Positions 48,475 to 57,790 are shown, counted from the first letter of the stretch. The stretch is 64,000 bases of DNA from Pseudomonadota bacterium (GCA_029778535.1 JAKOQB010000156.1:1-64000); one strand, 5' to 3'. Made by a program: numbers and translations. The notes: generated by a model not told the origin, from the sequence alone.

Positions 48475-49491
48475 CTATCGAGCTTCGCCAGGCCGCACTC
48501 GGACTCGGGCAATCGGAGGAGCTGCTTCGACTTCGAACCGCACCGGCACGAACTGCCCGATCAGCCACATCGCGGTGCGCGCGTGCGGCGTGACTTCGCG
48601 CACGGTGAAGGCCGACGCGCCTTGCGCGAGCGCGAGCCAGAGCAGAAGCTGGTCGGCCGCGTGGAGGTCGAGCGCGGCGCCGACGGCGAGATCGGCCGCG
48701 AGCTCCGCACCGGCCGCCTCGCCCAGCGTCTCCGCGCGCACGCCGCGTTCGGCGACGCGGCCGGCGCCGAGCACGGCGGGGCCGCCGGTCCACAACGTGA
48801 TCGCGCCGCCCGGGCTCGCCGATTCCGCGCCGACCTCGAGCGCGATCCGGGCGGCGCGCGGCAACCGCGCGCGCGCGGACTCGGCCATCCGCGCGGCGAC
48901 ATGCGCGGGCAGTTGATCGGTGTGAGCGCAGCCGGCGATCGAATCGGCGCCCGAAGGGAACCGGTGCGCGCGCGGCCGCGCCGGCGCGACCTCGAGTTCG
49001 ATCTCGCCGCCGCCGCGCGGGTAGTAGCCGCGCCGCCGCGCCGCGCAGCGCACACGCACGCCGAGCGCGGCCAGATGCGCGAGGAACACGTGGCGGAAAT
49101 GATCGAGCGGCGGCGCGGCGCGCACGTCGGTGCCGCCGATCAGCGTCACGCGGCTCGGTGCCGGCGCGTGCGCGAGCACGGGCAGCAGCGCCTGCGCGAC
49201 CAGCGTGACGCTGCCGGCGGTGCCGACATCGAAACGGAACTCACCGGCGCGAATCGTCTGCGGCGCGAAGTCGAACTGCGGCGCGCGCAACTCGACGCCG
49301 CAGGTCGCGGCATCGCACAGCGATGCCACCGCGCGCACGGCGGCGAGGTGCTGCGGCGCCAGACCGGGTGGGTGCCGCGCGGCGCGCACGTTGCGCACGC
49401 GGATCGGTGTGCTCGCGAGCGCCGACAGTGCCACCGCGGTGCGGATCAGTTGTCCGCCGCCTTCGCCCCAGGCGCCGTCGATCTCGAGCAC
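48475..49491 (-). CDS. rtcA: RNA 3'-terminal phosphate cyclase
   Basis: A 338-residue RtcA. It opens with IDGAWGEGGGQLIRTA and has the nucleotidylated histidine region VTPHARTAMWLIGQ near 308-321, plus HAADQLLLWLALAQG near 280. RtcA uses ATP to convert 3'-phosphate RNA ends to 2',3'-cyclic phosphate, the substrate of RtcB ligase. No rtcB or rtcR is in the window. Start is GTG at 49491, matching the usual N-terminus of the family. Confidence 0.9.
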   Translation of the reverse strand: MLEIDGAWGEGGGQLIRTAVALSALASTPIRVRNVRAARHPPGLAPQHLAAVRAVASLCDAATCGVELRAPQFDFAPQTIRAGEFRFDVGTAGSVTLVAQALLPVLAHAPAPSRVTLIGGTDVRAAPPLDHFRHVFLAHLAALGVRVRCAARRRGYYPRGGGEIELEVAPARPRAHRFPSGADSIAGCAHTDQLPAHVAARMAESARARLPRAARIALEVGAESASPGGAITLWTGGPAVLGAGRVAERGVRAETLGEAAGAELAADLAVGAALDLHAADQLLLWLALAQGASAFTVREVTPHARTAMWLIGQFVPVRFEVEAAPPIARVRVRPGEAR

Positions 49492-49503
49492 GGCGACACG
49501 ACG

Positions 49504-50238
49504 TCAGGCGCCGGCATCCTCCGGCACCACGATCACCGGCACGCGCCGCAGCGCCGCCAACTGCGCGGCGTCGTCGTCGTCGGTGAAGGCACCGGCGCGG
49601 GCGACGATCAGCCGCTCGTGCAGCCGCCCGAGCGCGTGCTGCAACTGCGCGGCGTCTCCGGCGGCGTCGATCATGATCAGCCGCGCCTGCGCACTGCGGG
49701 CGATCCGGTCGGCCAGTTGCGCGGCCGCCGTGCCGGCGCTGCGCGCCAGCGCGATCACGTCGCCGCGCCGGCGCGTCAGGCCGGCGGGCGCGTACAGCAC
49801 CGCGCCCGCCGGCAACGGCGGCAGCGGCAGCATCTTGCGTTCGGCCGGCAGCACGAGCACGAAGTCGCGCTGCTCGCGCAGTTCGTCGAGCGCGCTCGGC
49901 GGCTGCGCGCCGGCGCGTACCACGAAGAAATCCCAGTGCACGCCGGCCGACGTTGCGACATCGGCGAGCCGCCGCCGCAGCGCGGCCGCGGCCAGCTCGA
50001 AGTCGCGCGTCAGTTGCTCGCGCGCCAGCGGGCGCCAGCGCTGCGGCGGCGGCTGCAGGGGGTCGAGTTCGCGCGCGAGCGGCAGGTCGGCGACGTCGAA
50101 CAGCGCAGCGTCCTCGACGTACAGCGCGCGCACATCGGCGCCGATCAACCGCGCGATGTCGGCCGCGAGGTTCATTAGATCCGCCGCCGGCGTTGCCGCC
50201 GACAGGCTGACCACCACGCTGCGGATCGAAACAGCCAT
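49504..50238 (-). CDS. Universal-stress-protein-like, possibly tandem domain
   Basis: About 244 residues with an alpha/beta pattern in two halves: N-terminal SIRSVVVSLSAATPAADLM and a second half ending VPVIVVPEDAGA, typical of UspA-type nucleotide-binding folds, though the ATP-loop GxxGxS signature is not evident. It follows the Lon-like protease gene with GTGA overlap if the GTG at 50250 is used; I prefer ATG 50238, which has GAGG six bases upstream. Probably stress-related. Confidence 0.6.
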   Translation of the reverse strand: MAVSIRSVVVSLSAATPAADLMNLAADIARLIGADVRALYVEDAALFDVADLPLARELDPLQPPPQRWRPLAREQLTRDFELAAAALRRRLADVATSAGVHWDFFVVRAGAQPPSALDELREQRDFVLVLPAERKMLPLPPLPAGAVLYAPAGLTRRRGDVIALARSAGTAAAQLADRIARSAQARLIMIDAAGDAAQLQHALGRLHERLIVARAGAFTDDDDAAQLAALRRVPVIVVPEDAGA

Positions 50239-50246
50239 CGGCGCCC

Positions 50247-52649
50247 TCACACCGGTTCTTGCCTGGGCTCGGGCTTGGCCTGCTGCACGCGCGCGAAGGC
50301 GCGCAGTTGCGCCTCGACGCGGCCGTTGATGCTGTCAGGCGGGAATCTTCCCTCCGCGTCGCGGCTGCCGGCGGCGAGCCCCGTCAGCAGCGCGATCGCC
50401 TCGTCGATGTCGTTGATCGCGTACACGGCGAACCTGCCGGCCGCGCAGGCGTCGATCACGTCGGCCCGGAGCATCAGGTGCTGCACGTTCGCGGCCGGCA
50501 CCAGCACGCCCTGTGTGCCGGTCAGCCCGCGCGCGTTGCATACGTCGAAGAAGCCTTCGATCTTCGCGTTCACGCCGCCGATTGCCTGCACCTGCCCGAG
50601 CTGGTTGACCGACCCGGTGAGCGCGAGATCCTGCCGCAGCGGTACCTCGGCCAGCGCCGACAGCAGCGCCGCGAGCTCCGCGCACGACGCGCTGTCGCCC
50701 TCGACGCCGCCGTAGCTCTGCTCGAACACGATGCTGGCGGCCAGTGACATCGGCACATCGAGCGCGTAGCGCCCGCTGACGAAGCCCGACAGGATCAGCA
50801 CGCCCTTGGAGTGGATCGGCCCGCCGAGCTTCACTTCGCGCTCGATGTCGACCACGCGCCCGGCGCCCGGGCGCACGCGCGCGGTGATCCGCGTCGGCCG
50901 CCCGAACAGGAAGCCGCCCAGTTCGAACACCGACAGCCCGTTGATCTGGCCTGCGCGCGAACCCGACGTATCGATCAGCGCGATGTCGCGCGTGATCGAT
51001 TCGCGCACCACCTCGGACAGGCGCGCGGCGCGGCGCACTCGTTCGCGCGCGGCGCGGTCGATGTCGGCGGCGGTGATCTGTGCGCGCTGCGCCTCGCGCG
51101 CCAGGTAGTCGGCCTCGGTCAGCAGATCGCGGATCGCATCGGTGCGCAACGTCAGCTTCGCCGCGTCTTCGGCCAGGCGCGCCGCTTCCTCGATCGTGCG
51201 CGCCACCGCCGCGCGGTCGAGCGGCTTCAGTTTCGCGCCCTGAGCGATCGCGGCGATCAGGCGCGCGAACATCGCTTCTCCCTCGGCGCTGCGCGACAGT
51301 TCGTCTTCGAAGTCGGCAACGACCTTGAAGTGCTGTTCGAGCTCCGGGTCGTACAGCGCCAGCAGGTAGTACAGGATGCGGTCGCCGTACAGCACCACCT
51401 TGACATCGAGCGGGATCGGCTCCGGCTCCAGCGACACGGTGCTGGTCAGCGAGAGCAGGTCGCCGAGGCTCTCGATGCGGATGCGGCCGCTCTTGAGCAC
51501 GCGTTTGAGCGCCACCCAGCTGTAGAACTCCGACAGCACCGCGAGCGCGTCGAGGATCAGGTAGCCGCCGTTGGCGCGATGCAAGGCGCCCGCCTTGATG
51601 TGGCGGAAGTTAGTGATCAGCACGCCCTGCTGCGACTCGTGTTCGACGCGGCCGAGCAGGTTGCCGACGGTCGGATGCAGTTCCTCCACCACCGGCGCGC
51701 CTTTCGCGTCCGGCGGCTGCGTGACCAGCACATTGATCGCATAGCGCTCCAGCGCGCCGGTGAACGGCGCTTCGCTCTCGTCGCCCGCCTCGCGCCGCGC
51801 CGCCTGCGCGATGAACACGCCGACGTTGGCGAGCAGGTCGGCGTGCACGGCGTCGAGGTGCTCGAGCACGCGCGGCAGGTCGGAAAAGCGCGCCTTCAAC
51901 TCGTCGATCGCGTGGCCGACCGCGTAGCGCGCGGTCTCGCGATCAAGCGCGCGCACCTGGTCGCGGCGCTCCTTGTCCCAGCGCGGGATCGTCTGCAGTA
52001 ACGTCTCCAGCTTCTTCTCGAACTCGGCCATCCGCTCCTGCAGCTCAGCGCGCTCGGCCTCGGCCAGCGCATTGATCTGCTCAGGCTTCATCACCGATCC
52101 GTCCTTCATCGGCGCCAGCGCGAAACCGAACGGCGTGCGCGCCACCGCCACGCCGTGCTCCAGCCCATCCTGCCGCAGCGCGGCGAGCGCTTCTTCCTGG
52201 CGGCGCTGGAACTTCTCGTCGATCGCGCCGCGGCGCGCCTGATAGTCCTGGCTCTCGAACGCGGCCGGCAGTGCCACACCGAGGTCGTCGATCAAGTCCT
52301 TCATCGCGCGGCGCAGCTCGGCGCCGCGGCCGGGCGGCAGCTCGATCGCGTTGGGCGTGCGCGGATCGGCGAAGTCGTTGACGTACACCCAGTCCGACGG
52401 CACCGGTTGCGCCGCCGCCTTTTCCATGAGCAGGTTCTTCACCGCACGGTCGATGCTGGCGCCGGCCGAGCCGATCACGAACAGGTTGAACCCCGGCGCG
52501 CCGATGCGGGTGCCGAACTGCAGCGCGTCGGCCGCGCGGCGCTGACCCAGCAGGCCGTCGAGCGGGACAAGCTCTGCGGTGGACTCGAACGCGGCCGCGG
52601 ACAGATCGGCCTTGCGCAGCAGTTTGTCGACGGGCAGGGCGGTGGTCAT
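50247..52649 (-). CDS. Lon-like ATP-dependent protease (AAA_32 / Lon_C family)
   Basis: An 800-residue protein. The C-terminal Lon protease domain has the Ser-Lys dyad Ser653 (EGDSAS) and Lys696 (NAKIEG), 43 residues apart, the same spacing as in E. coli Lon. The N-terminal half belongs to the AAA_32 type found in E. coli YcbZ and Pseudomonas AsrA. Its Walker A is degenerate, GSAGASID near 48-55, lacking the GK[ST]. A role in stress-induced proteolysis is likely. ATG at 52649 is chosen because the upstream extension is low-complexity. Divergent from dcd. Confidence 0.85.
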   Translation of the reverse strand: MTTALPVDKLLRKADLSAAAFESTAELVPLDGLLGQRRAADALQFGTRIGAPGFNLFVIGSAGASIDRAVKNLLMEKAAAQPVPSDWVYVNDFADPRTPNAIELPPGRGAELRRAMKDLIDDLGVALPAAFESQDYQARRGAIDEKFQRRQEEALAALRQDGLEHGVAVARTPFGFALAPMKDGSVMKPEQINALAEAERAELQERMAEFEKKLETLLQTIPRWDKERRDQVRALDRETARYAVGHAIDELKARFSDLPRVLEHLDAVHADLLANVGVFIAQAARREAGDESEAPFTGALERYAINVLVTQPPDAKGAPVVEELHPTVGNLLGRVEHESQQGVLITNFRHIKAGALHRANGGYLILDALAVLSEFYSWVALKRVLKSGRIRIESLGDLLSLTSTVSLEPEPIPLDVKVVLYGDRILYYLLALYDPELEQHFKVVADFEDELSRSAEGEAMFARLIAAIAQGAKLKPLDRAAVARTIEEAARLAEDAAKLTLRTDAIRDLLTEADYLAREAQRAQITAADIDRAARERVRRAARLSEVVRESITRDIALIDTSGSRAGQINGLSVFELGGFLFGRPTRITARVRPGAGRVVDIEREVKLGGPIHSKGVLILSGFVSGRYALDVPMSLAASIVFEQSYGGVEGDSASCAELAALLSALAEVPLRQDLALTGSVNQLGQVQAIGGVNAKIEGFFDVCNARGLTGTQGVLVPAANVQHLMLRADVIDACAAGRFAVYAINDIDEAIALLTGLAAGSRDAEGRFPPDSINGRVEAQLRAFARVQQAKPEPRQEPV

Positions 52650-52735
52650 CGGATTGGTCTTCTTTGACGAATGCGCTCTTGTAGCACCGCGCGTCGCGGC
52701 GGGTTTGACCGCGGCCAACGAACGGGCGCGGCGCC

Positions 52736-52741
52736 TAGAAT
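52736..52741 (+). promoter_or_regulatory. Possible -10 element for dcd
   Basis: TAGAAT lies 32 bases upstream of the dcd ATG, in the 124-base divergent gap between dcd and the Lon-like gene. A TTGACC at 52705-52710 is 25 bases away, too far for a standard sigma-70 pair, so only the -10 is suggested. Confidence 0.25.
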
Positions 52742-52773
52742 GATGCACTTTGAACCCGCGATTCGCATTTCAG

Positions 52774-54474
52774 ATGACCATCAAGAGTGACAAGTGGATC
52801 CGCCGCATGGCGGCGCAGGGGATGATCGAGCCGTTCGAGCCCGGCCAGGTGCGCAGCGTCAACACCAAGGACGGGCCAAAGCGGATCGTCAGCTACGGCA
52901 CCTCCAGCTACGGCTATGACGTGCGCGTGGCGCGCGAGTTCAAGATCTTCACCAACATCAACAGCACGATCGTCGACCCGAAGAACTTCGACGCCAACTC
53001 GTTCGTCGACTTCAAGGGCGACGTGTGCATCATCCCGCCCAACTCGTTCGCGCTCGGGCACACGGTCGAGTACTTCCGCATTCCGCGCAATGTGCTGACG
53101 GTTTGCCTCGGAAAGAGCACGTACGCACGCTGCTTCAGCGGCGACACGCGCGTCGCATTGGTCGACGGCACCGCGCCGACGCTGGAAGAGATGGCGCGGC
53201 GGCACGACAGCGGAGAACTGTTCTGGGGTTACAGCATCGGTCCCAACGGGCGGCTGATCGTGTCGTTGCTCGATGCGCCGCGTTTCATCGGCCGCGATTC
53301 GCTGCTAGCCATTGAGCTCGACAACGGCGAGTGGATCCACGCGACGCCGGATCACGACTTCATGACGCGTGACGGCCGCATGCTGCCGGCGAGCCATCTT
53401 CGGGCCGGCGATTCGTTGATGCCGCTGTACCGCGACCTTTTCCGGGGCTACGAGATGGTGTACCAGCCCATCAACGGCCACCTGCAGCCGACGCATCGGC
53501 TGGCGGACGAATGGAACGTGCGCAACGGCATCTACGCCGACGTGGCGGGGACGCACCGGCATCACATCGATTTCGACCGCAGCAACAACCGGCCGACCAA
53601 CCTCGAACGCATGGACGCTGCGGAGCACATCCGCATGCACAACGCGGACAACTGCGGCGAGGAGTTTGACGCAGAGAAGCACGGCGAGTCGATCAGGCAG
53701 GCGCTGGCACAGCGCGCGCTCGACCCGCAATGGGCCGCGCGCTTCGCGAACGCGCAGCGCGAGCGGGCGCTTTCATTCTGGAATGACGAGCGCTACGGTG
53801 CGATCCGGGAGCGCCTGATCGAGGCACGCCGCAATCCGTCCGACGCGACGCGCGAGGCGCACCGGTTGGCGATGACGAACCGCTACGCGAAGCCGGAAGA
53901 GCGGCTGCGTCAATCGCGCCTGAGCCGTCAGGCATGGTCGTCGGACGACGGCTCGCGCCGGCGCAGGCAGGCGGAGATCGCACGCGAGATCAACCGGGGC
54001 GAGGAAATCACACACGAAGCCGTGCGCGCGGCGCGCGACGAAACCGGCTCGATCCGTGGCGCGGCGCGACTGCTGAACTGCGATCGCTCCGACTTCCGAC
54101 GCTTCCCCGAAGTCGCGGCGGGCTTTCGCGGCGTTGCGCAGGGAAATCACAAGGTGGTTCGCATCCGCGAACTGCCGGGCGAGCACGACGTGTACTGCCT
54201 GACGGCGCCGGAGGCGGGCAACTTCGCGCTCGAAGCGGGTGTCTTCGTCCGCAATTGCGGCATCATCGTGAACGTAACGCCCCTGGAACCCGAGTGGGAA
54301 GGCCACGTGACGCTGGAGTTCTCCAACACCACGCCGCTGCCGGCGAAGATCTACGCGGGCGAAGGCTGCGCGCAGGTGATCTTCATCGAGAGCGACGAGG
54401 TGTGCGAAACCTCGTACAAGGACCGCGGCGGCAAGTACCAGGGGCAGACGGGCGTGACGCTGCCGAGGACGTAG
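52774..54474 (+). CDS. dcd: dCTP deaminase precursor interrupted by an in-frame intein
   Basis: A 566-codon open frame encoding dCTP deaminase split by an intein. Residues 1-119 (N-extein, start [13 protein letters not shown]) and 495-566 (C-extein, [16 protein letters not shown] onward) together give a 191-residue enzyme, the normal length for the family, which deaminates dCTP to dUTP for dTTP synthesis. The break falls inside the conserved active-site motif STYAR-CGI, so the unspliced protein should be inactive. ATG at 52774 starts the conserved N-terminus; an in-frame TTG at 52750 is not needed. Splicing is expected because all flanking residues and key intein residues are present. Confidence 0.95.
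   Translation: MTIKSDKWIRRMAAQGMIEPFEPGQVRSVNTKDGPKRIVSYGTSSYGYDVRVAREFKIFTNINSTIVDPKNFDANSFVDFKGDVCIIPPNSFALGHTVEYFRIPRNVLTVCLGKSTYARCFSGDTRVALVDGTAPTLEEMARRHDSGELFWGYSIGPNGRLIVSLLDAPRFIGRDSLLAIELDNGEWIHATPDHDFMTRDGRMLPASHLRAGDSLMPLYRDLFRGYEMVYQPINGHLQPTHRLADEWNVRNGIYADVAGTHRHHIDFDRSNNRPTNLERMDAAEHIRMHNADNCGEEFDAEKHGESIRQALAQRALDPQWAARFANAQRERALSFWNDERYGAIRERLIEARRNPSDATREAHRLAMTNRYAKPEERLRQSRLSRQAWSSDDGSRRRRQAEIAREINRGEEITHEAVRAARDETGSIRGAARLLNCDRSDFRRFPEVAAGFRGVAQGNHKVVRIRELPGEHDVYCLTAPEAGNFALEAGVFVRNCGIIVNVTPLEPEWEGHVTLEFSNTTPLPAKIYAGEGCAQVIFIESDEVCETSYKDRGGKYQGQTGVTLPRT
53131..54255 (+). mobile_element. Intein with HNH homing endonuclease inside dcd
   Basis: 375 residues between STYAR and CGIIV of dCTP deaminase. 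Cys1 starts block A ([10 protein letters not shown]); block B is [13 protein letters not shown] with the TxxH motif at Thr72-His75; block F is [16 protein letters not shown] (352-367); the last residues are VFVRN with Asn375 followed by Cys+1. The usual penultimate His is Arg374. The centre holds an HNH nuclease: [16 protein letters not shown] (144-159) with His166 and His170, followed by a basic helical region (about 180-335) resembling NUMOD/IENR-type DNA-binding helices, the last being [15 protein letters not shown]. Removal restores a continuous dCTP deaminase. Confidence 0.93.
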
Positions 54475-55107
54475 CGCCACTCATTGAGGTCGATTGTCTT
54501 GCAGCGGTTCGCGGCGTCCATCAAACAGATACCGGTTCACCCCTCACTCGCTTGCGCGCTGCTCGATCGTTCCTTCTTCGATCATCCGACTGAGCATGCG
54601 CGCGTGCCAGTCGGTTCGATTCATGTGCCCGGCCGCGGACTCGAGCATTGCCTCGGCAAGACGGAAAATCTGCTCGTCGGACGACTCGAGGTCGAGCGGT
54701 ACCGACGCCGGCGGCATGCACCACGGCGTCTGCACGAAGAGCTCGATGCGGTTGCCTCGGGATCGAGGAGTTAGATCGACCACGATCCGCCGTGGTTGGT
54801 TGGATTCAAGCCGCGGACGCGCTCGTCGACGAGACGGGCGTGGATGCGGCGCAGTTCGGTCGGTGAGACGGCGCGTCAATCATCTCGGGTCTCTGATCGC
54901 AGCAAAAGGTCGCCAAATACTGCGCGCGTGCGGGAAATCGCTTAAGGGCTCGCGCCGAACCGAAGCCGGCGCGGCTGAATCCGGGCGGAAGCGGCTCGCG
55001 CGTGTCGCAAATTCGATCGCAGGCGTATTCTTCGCCGCCTTGGGCGACCGCGGCGACCGCAGCGCGCTCGCGGCGCCGACAGAATTCAACCGACAGGAGG
55101 AACACCC
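54475..55107. other. Intergenic region between dcd and the dpp operon
   Basis: About 630 bases. It holds one possible minus-strand coding segment (54544-54879, listed separately) and otherwise nothing I can identify. The last 30 bases carry the CAGGAGGAA ribosome site of dppA. No RNA gene was recognised. Confidence 0.4.
54544..54879 (-). pseudogene. Possible small or frameshifted hypothetical gene
   Basis: The minus-strand frame ends in a plausible polar helical segment (DEQIFRLAEAMLESAAGH, then HARMLSRMIEEGTIEQ). The part before about 54780 in this frame is arginine/proline-rich and looks non-coding, whereas a neighbouring frame there reads VSPTELRRIHARLVDERV before a stop. This suggests a gene with a frameshift near 54770-54790, or chance. 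No family recognised. Confidence 0.3.
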
Positions 55108-56700
55108 ATGCTTCATCGCTGGCTGGTCAACGCAGCCGCGTCGTGCGTCGTGCTCGCGCCGTTCGCGCTCGCGGCCAAGACGTTCGTCTATTGCTCCGAG
55201 GGTTCGCCCGAGAACTTCACGCCGGCGCTGAACACGACCGGCACCAGCTTCGACGCGGCGCGGCCCGTGTACGACAAGCTGACGCAGTTCGCGCGCGGCA
55301 CCACCAACGTCGAGCCGGGATTGGCGGAGAGCTGGACCATCACCGACGGCGGCAAGACGATCACGTTCAAGCTGCGGCGCGGCGTCAAGTTCCACTCGGG
55401 CGTCAACGGGTTCACGCCGACGCGCGACTTCAACGCCGACGACGTGCTGTGGAGCTTCAACCGCCAGTGGAAGCCCGATCATCCGTACGCGAAGATCTCG
55501 GGCGGCAAGTACGACTACTTCAATGACATGGACATGCCGAAGCTGCTCGAGTCGATCGAGAAGGTCGACGACTACACCGTGCGGATGCGGCTGAAGGAAC
55601 CGAACACGCCGTTCCTCGCCAACCTGGCGATGGACTTCGCGGCGATCCACTCGGCCGAGTACGCAGCGTTCCTCGACAAGCAGAACAGGAAGGAGCAGTT
55701 CGACCAGTTCCCGGTCGGCACCGGGCCGTTCTCGTTCGTCACCTACCAGAAGGACGCGGTGATCCGCTACCGCGCCAACAAGAACTACTGGGGCGAGAAG
55801 GCGCTGGTCGACGATCTCGTGTTCGCGATCACGCCCGATCCGACCGCGCGCTACTCCAAGGTCAAGGCGGGCGAATGCCACTTCATGATCGCGCCGCGGC
55901 CGGCGGACCTGCCCGAGATGCAGAAAGATCCGACGCTGAAGGTGATCCACCAGGCGGGCCTCAATATCGCGTACTGGGCCTTCAACGTACAGAAGCCGCC
56001 GTTCGACAAGAAGGAGGTGCGGCAGGCGTTCAACATGGCGATCGACAAGGCCGCGATCATCCGCGACGTGTATCTCGGCGCGGGGCAGCCGGCGAAGAAC
56101 CTGATCCCGCCGACGATGTGGTCGTACGACGACAAGGTCAAGGACTATCCGTACGACCCGGCCAAGGCCAAGCAGATGCTGGAGAAGGCGGGCGTGAAGC
56201 TGCCGCTGGACATTGACCTCTGGTACATGCCGGTGCAGCGGCCGTACAACCCGAACGCGAAGCGCATCGCCGAGATGATGCAGGCCGATCTCGCCAGGGT
56301 CGGGGTCAACGCCAAGCTCGTCACCTACGAGTGGGGCGAGTACCGCAAGCGCGCGCAGCAGGGCGAGCACATGACCGCGCAGCTCGGCTGGACCGGCGAC
56401 AACGGCGACCCCGACAACTTCTTCTTCCTGCGCGGCTGCGCGGGCGCGCGTCCGGGCGGACAGAACCTGACCAAGTGGTGCAACAAGGAGTTCGACGACC
56501 GCCTGAACAAGGCCAAGACGCTCGCCAACCAGGCCGAACGCGCGAAGCTCTACATGGAGATGCAGGTGATCGAGAAGGAAGAAGCGCCCGACTTCAAGAT
56601 CGCGCACTCGACCGTGTACGAGACGATGCGCGCGAACGTGGTGGGCTTCAAGCAGAGCCCGTTCGGCGCGCACCAGTTTAATGGCGTCGATCTGAAGTAG
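55108..56700 (+). CDS. dppA: Peptide ABC transporter substrate-binding protein
   Basis: A 530-residue periplasmic binding protein of the SBP family 5 with signal peptide 1-24. Typical segments are FVYCSEGSPENFTPALN near 26-42, a LKLRRGVKFHSG-like stretch (KLRRGVKFHSGV near 90) and AFNMAIDKAAIIRDVYLG near 308. It captures peptides, most likely dipeptides, and delivers them to the permease encoded next. DppA of E. coli is 535 residues and starts similarly. Excellent ribosome site GACAGGAGGAA. Confidence 0.9.
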   Translation: MLHRWLVNAAASCVVLAPFALAAKTFVYCSEGSPENFTPALNTTGTSFDAARPVYDKLTQFARGTTNVEPGLAESWTITDGGKTITFKLRRGVKFHSGVNGFTPTRDFNADDVLWSFNRQWKPDHPYAKISGGKYDYFNDMDMPKLLESIEKVDDYTVRMRLKEPNTPFLANLAMDFAAIHSAEYAAFLDKQNRKEQFDQFPVGTGPFSFVTYQKDAVIRYRANKNYWGEKALVDDLVFAITPDPTARYSKVKAGECHFMIAPRPADLPEMQKDPTLKVIHQAGLNIAYWAFNVQKPPFDKKEVRQAFNMAIDKAAIIRDVYLGAGQPAKNLIPPTMWSYDDKVKDYPYDPAKAKQMLEKAGVKLPLDIDLWYMPVQRPYNPNAKRIAEMMQADLARVGVNAKLVTYEWGEYRKRAQQGEHMTAQLGWTGDNGDPDNFFFLRGCAGARPGGQNLTKWCNKEFDDRLNKAKTLANQAERAKLYMEMQVIEKEEAPDFKIAHSTVYETMRANVVGFKQSPFGAHQFNGVDLK

Positions 56701-56756
56701 CGGGCCGTTTTCTGCGTTGAATCAGAGCGGCGCCGCGGGCGCCGCTCGCGCATCTG

Positions 56757-57767
56757 ATGCTCCGCTACCTGCTCAAGCGCGTCGCGCTGACGATTCCGAC
56801 CTTCGTCGCGCTGATGTTCCTGACCTTCGTCGCGATCCGGCTGGTGCCGGGCGATCCGGTCGAGGTGCGCGTGGGCGAGCGCGGCATCAGCCCCGAGCGG
56901 CTGGCGTACTTCCGTCACGAGCTGGGGCTCGATCAGCCGGTGTGGAAGCAGTTCCTCGACTACATGTGGCAGCTCTTGCACGGCGACTTCGGCACCTCGC
57001 TCGCCAGCAATGCCAAGGTCGCGTCCGAGTTCGCGGCGCTGTTCCCGGCGACGGTGGAGCTCGCGCTGTGCGCGATGCTGTTCGCGACATTGATCGGCAT
57101 CCCGGCCGGCGCGCTGGCGGCGGTCAAGCGCGGCAGCTTCTATGACCAGACGCTGATGGCGGCGTCGGTGACCGGCTTTTCGATGCCGATCTTCTGGTGG
57201 GGCCTGCTGCTGATCATGTTCGTCGCCGAGCGCTGGGGGCTGACGCCGGTGTCGGGGCGGATCGACCTGATCAAGTACTACTTCGAGCCGGTGACGGGCT
57301 TCATGCTGATCGACGCGTGGCTGTCGGGGCAGAAGGGCGCGGTGCTCGACGCCCTGCATCACCTCGTGCTGCCGGCCATCGTGCTCGGCACCGTGCCGCT
57401 GGCGGTGATCGCGCGCATGACGCGCTCGTCGATGCTCGAGGTGCTGAGCGAGGACTACGTGCGCACCGCGCGCGCCAAGGGGCTGTCGCCGCTCTCCGTG
57501 ATCGGCCTGCACGCGCTGAGAAACGCGCTGATTCCGGTGGTGACGGTGATCGGGCTGTCGGTCGGTTCGCTGATGGCCGGCGCGGTGCTGACCGAGACGA
57601 TCTTCTCGTGGCCGGGTGTCGGCAAATGGCTGATCGAATCGATCGGCCGCCGCGACTACCCGGCGCTGCAGGGCGGCGTGATGCTGGTGTCGGCCGTCGT
57701 GATCACGGTGAACCTCGCGGTCGACGTGCTGTACGGCCTGATCAACCCGCAGATCAGGCATCGTTGA
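56757..57767 (+). CDS. dppB: Peptide ABC transporter permease
   Basis: A 336-residue inner-membrane permease with six spans. The EAA-type coupling motif is in VRTARAKGLSPLSVIGLHALRNALIPV (split here near 237-263), and the first residues MLRYLLKRVALTIPTFVALM are typical of DppB. It forms a heterodimer with DppC. Confidence 0.9.
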   Translation: MLRYLLKRVALTIPTFVALMFLTFVAIRLVPGDPVEVRVGERGISPERLAYFRHELGLDQPVWKQFLDYMWQLLHGDFGTSLASNAKVASEFAALFPATVELALCAMLFATLIGIPAGALAAVKRGSFYDQTLMAASVTGFSMPIFWWGLLLIMFVAERWGLTPVSGRIDLIKYYFEPVTGFMLIDAWLSGQKGAVLDALHHLVLPAIVLGTVPLAVIARMTRSSMLEVLSEDYVRTARAKGLSPLSVIGLHALRNALIPVVTVIGLSVGSLMAGAVLTETIFSWPGVGKWLIESIGRRDYPALQGGVMLVSAVVITVNLAVDVLYGLINPQIRHR

Positions 57768-57790
57768 ATATGGCGAGGCTTGAACCGATC

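Noticed and set aside
52774..54474. dcd insertion as an assembly artefact or a gene fusion rather than an intein
   Set aside because: The frame is continuous, splice-site residues and blocks A, B, F and G are in order, and the exteins join exactly at a conserved motif.
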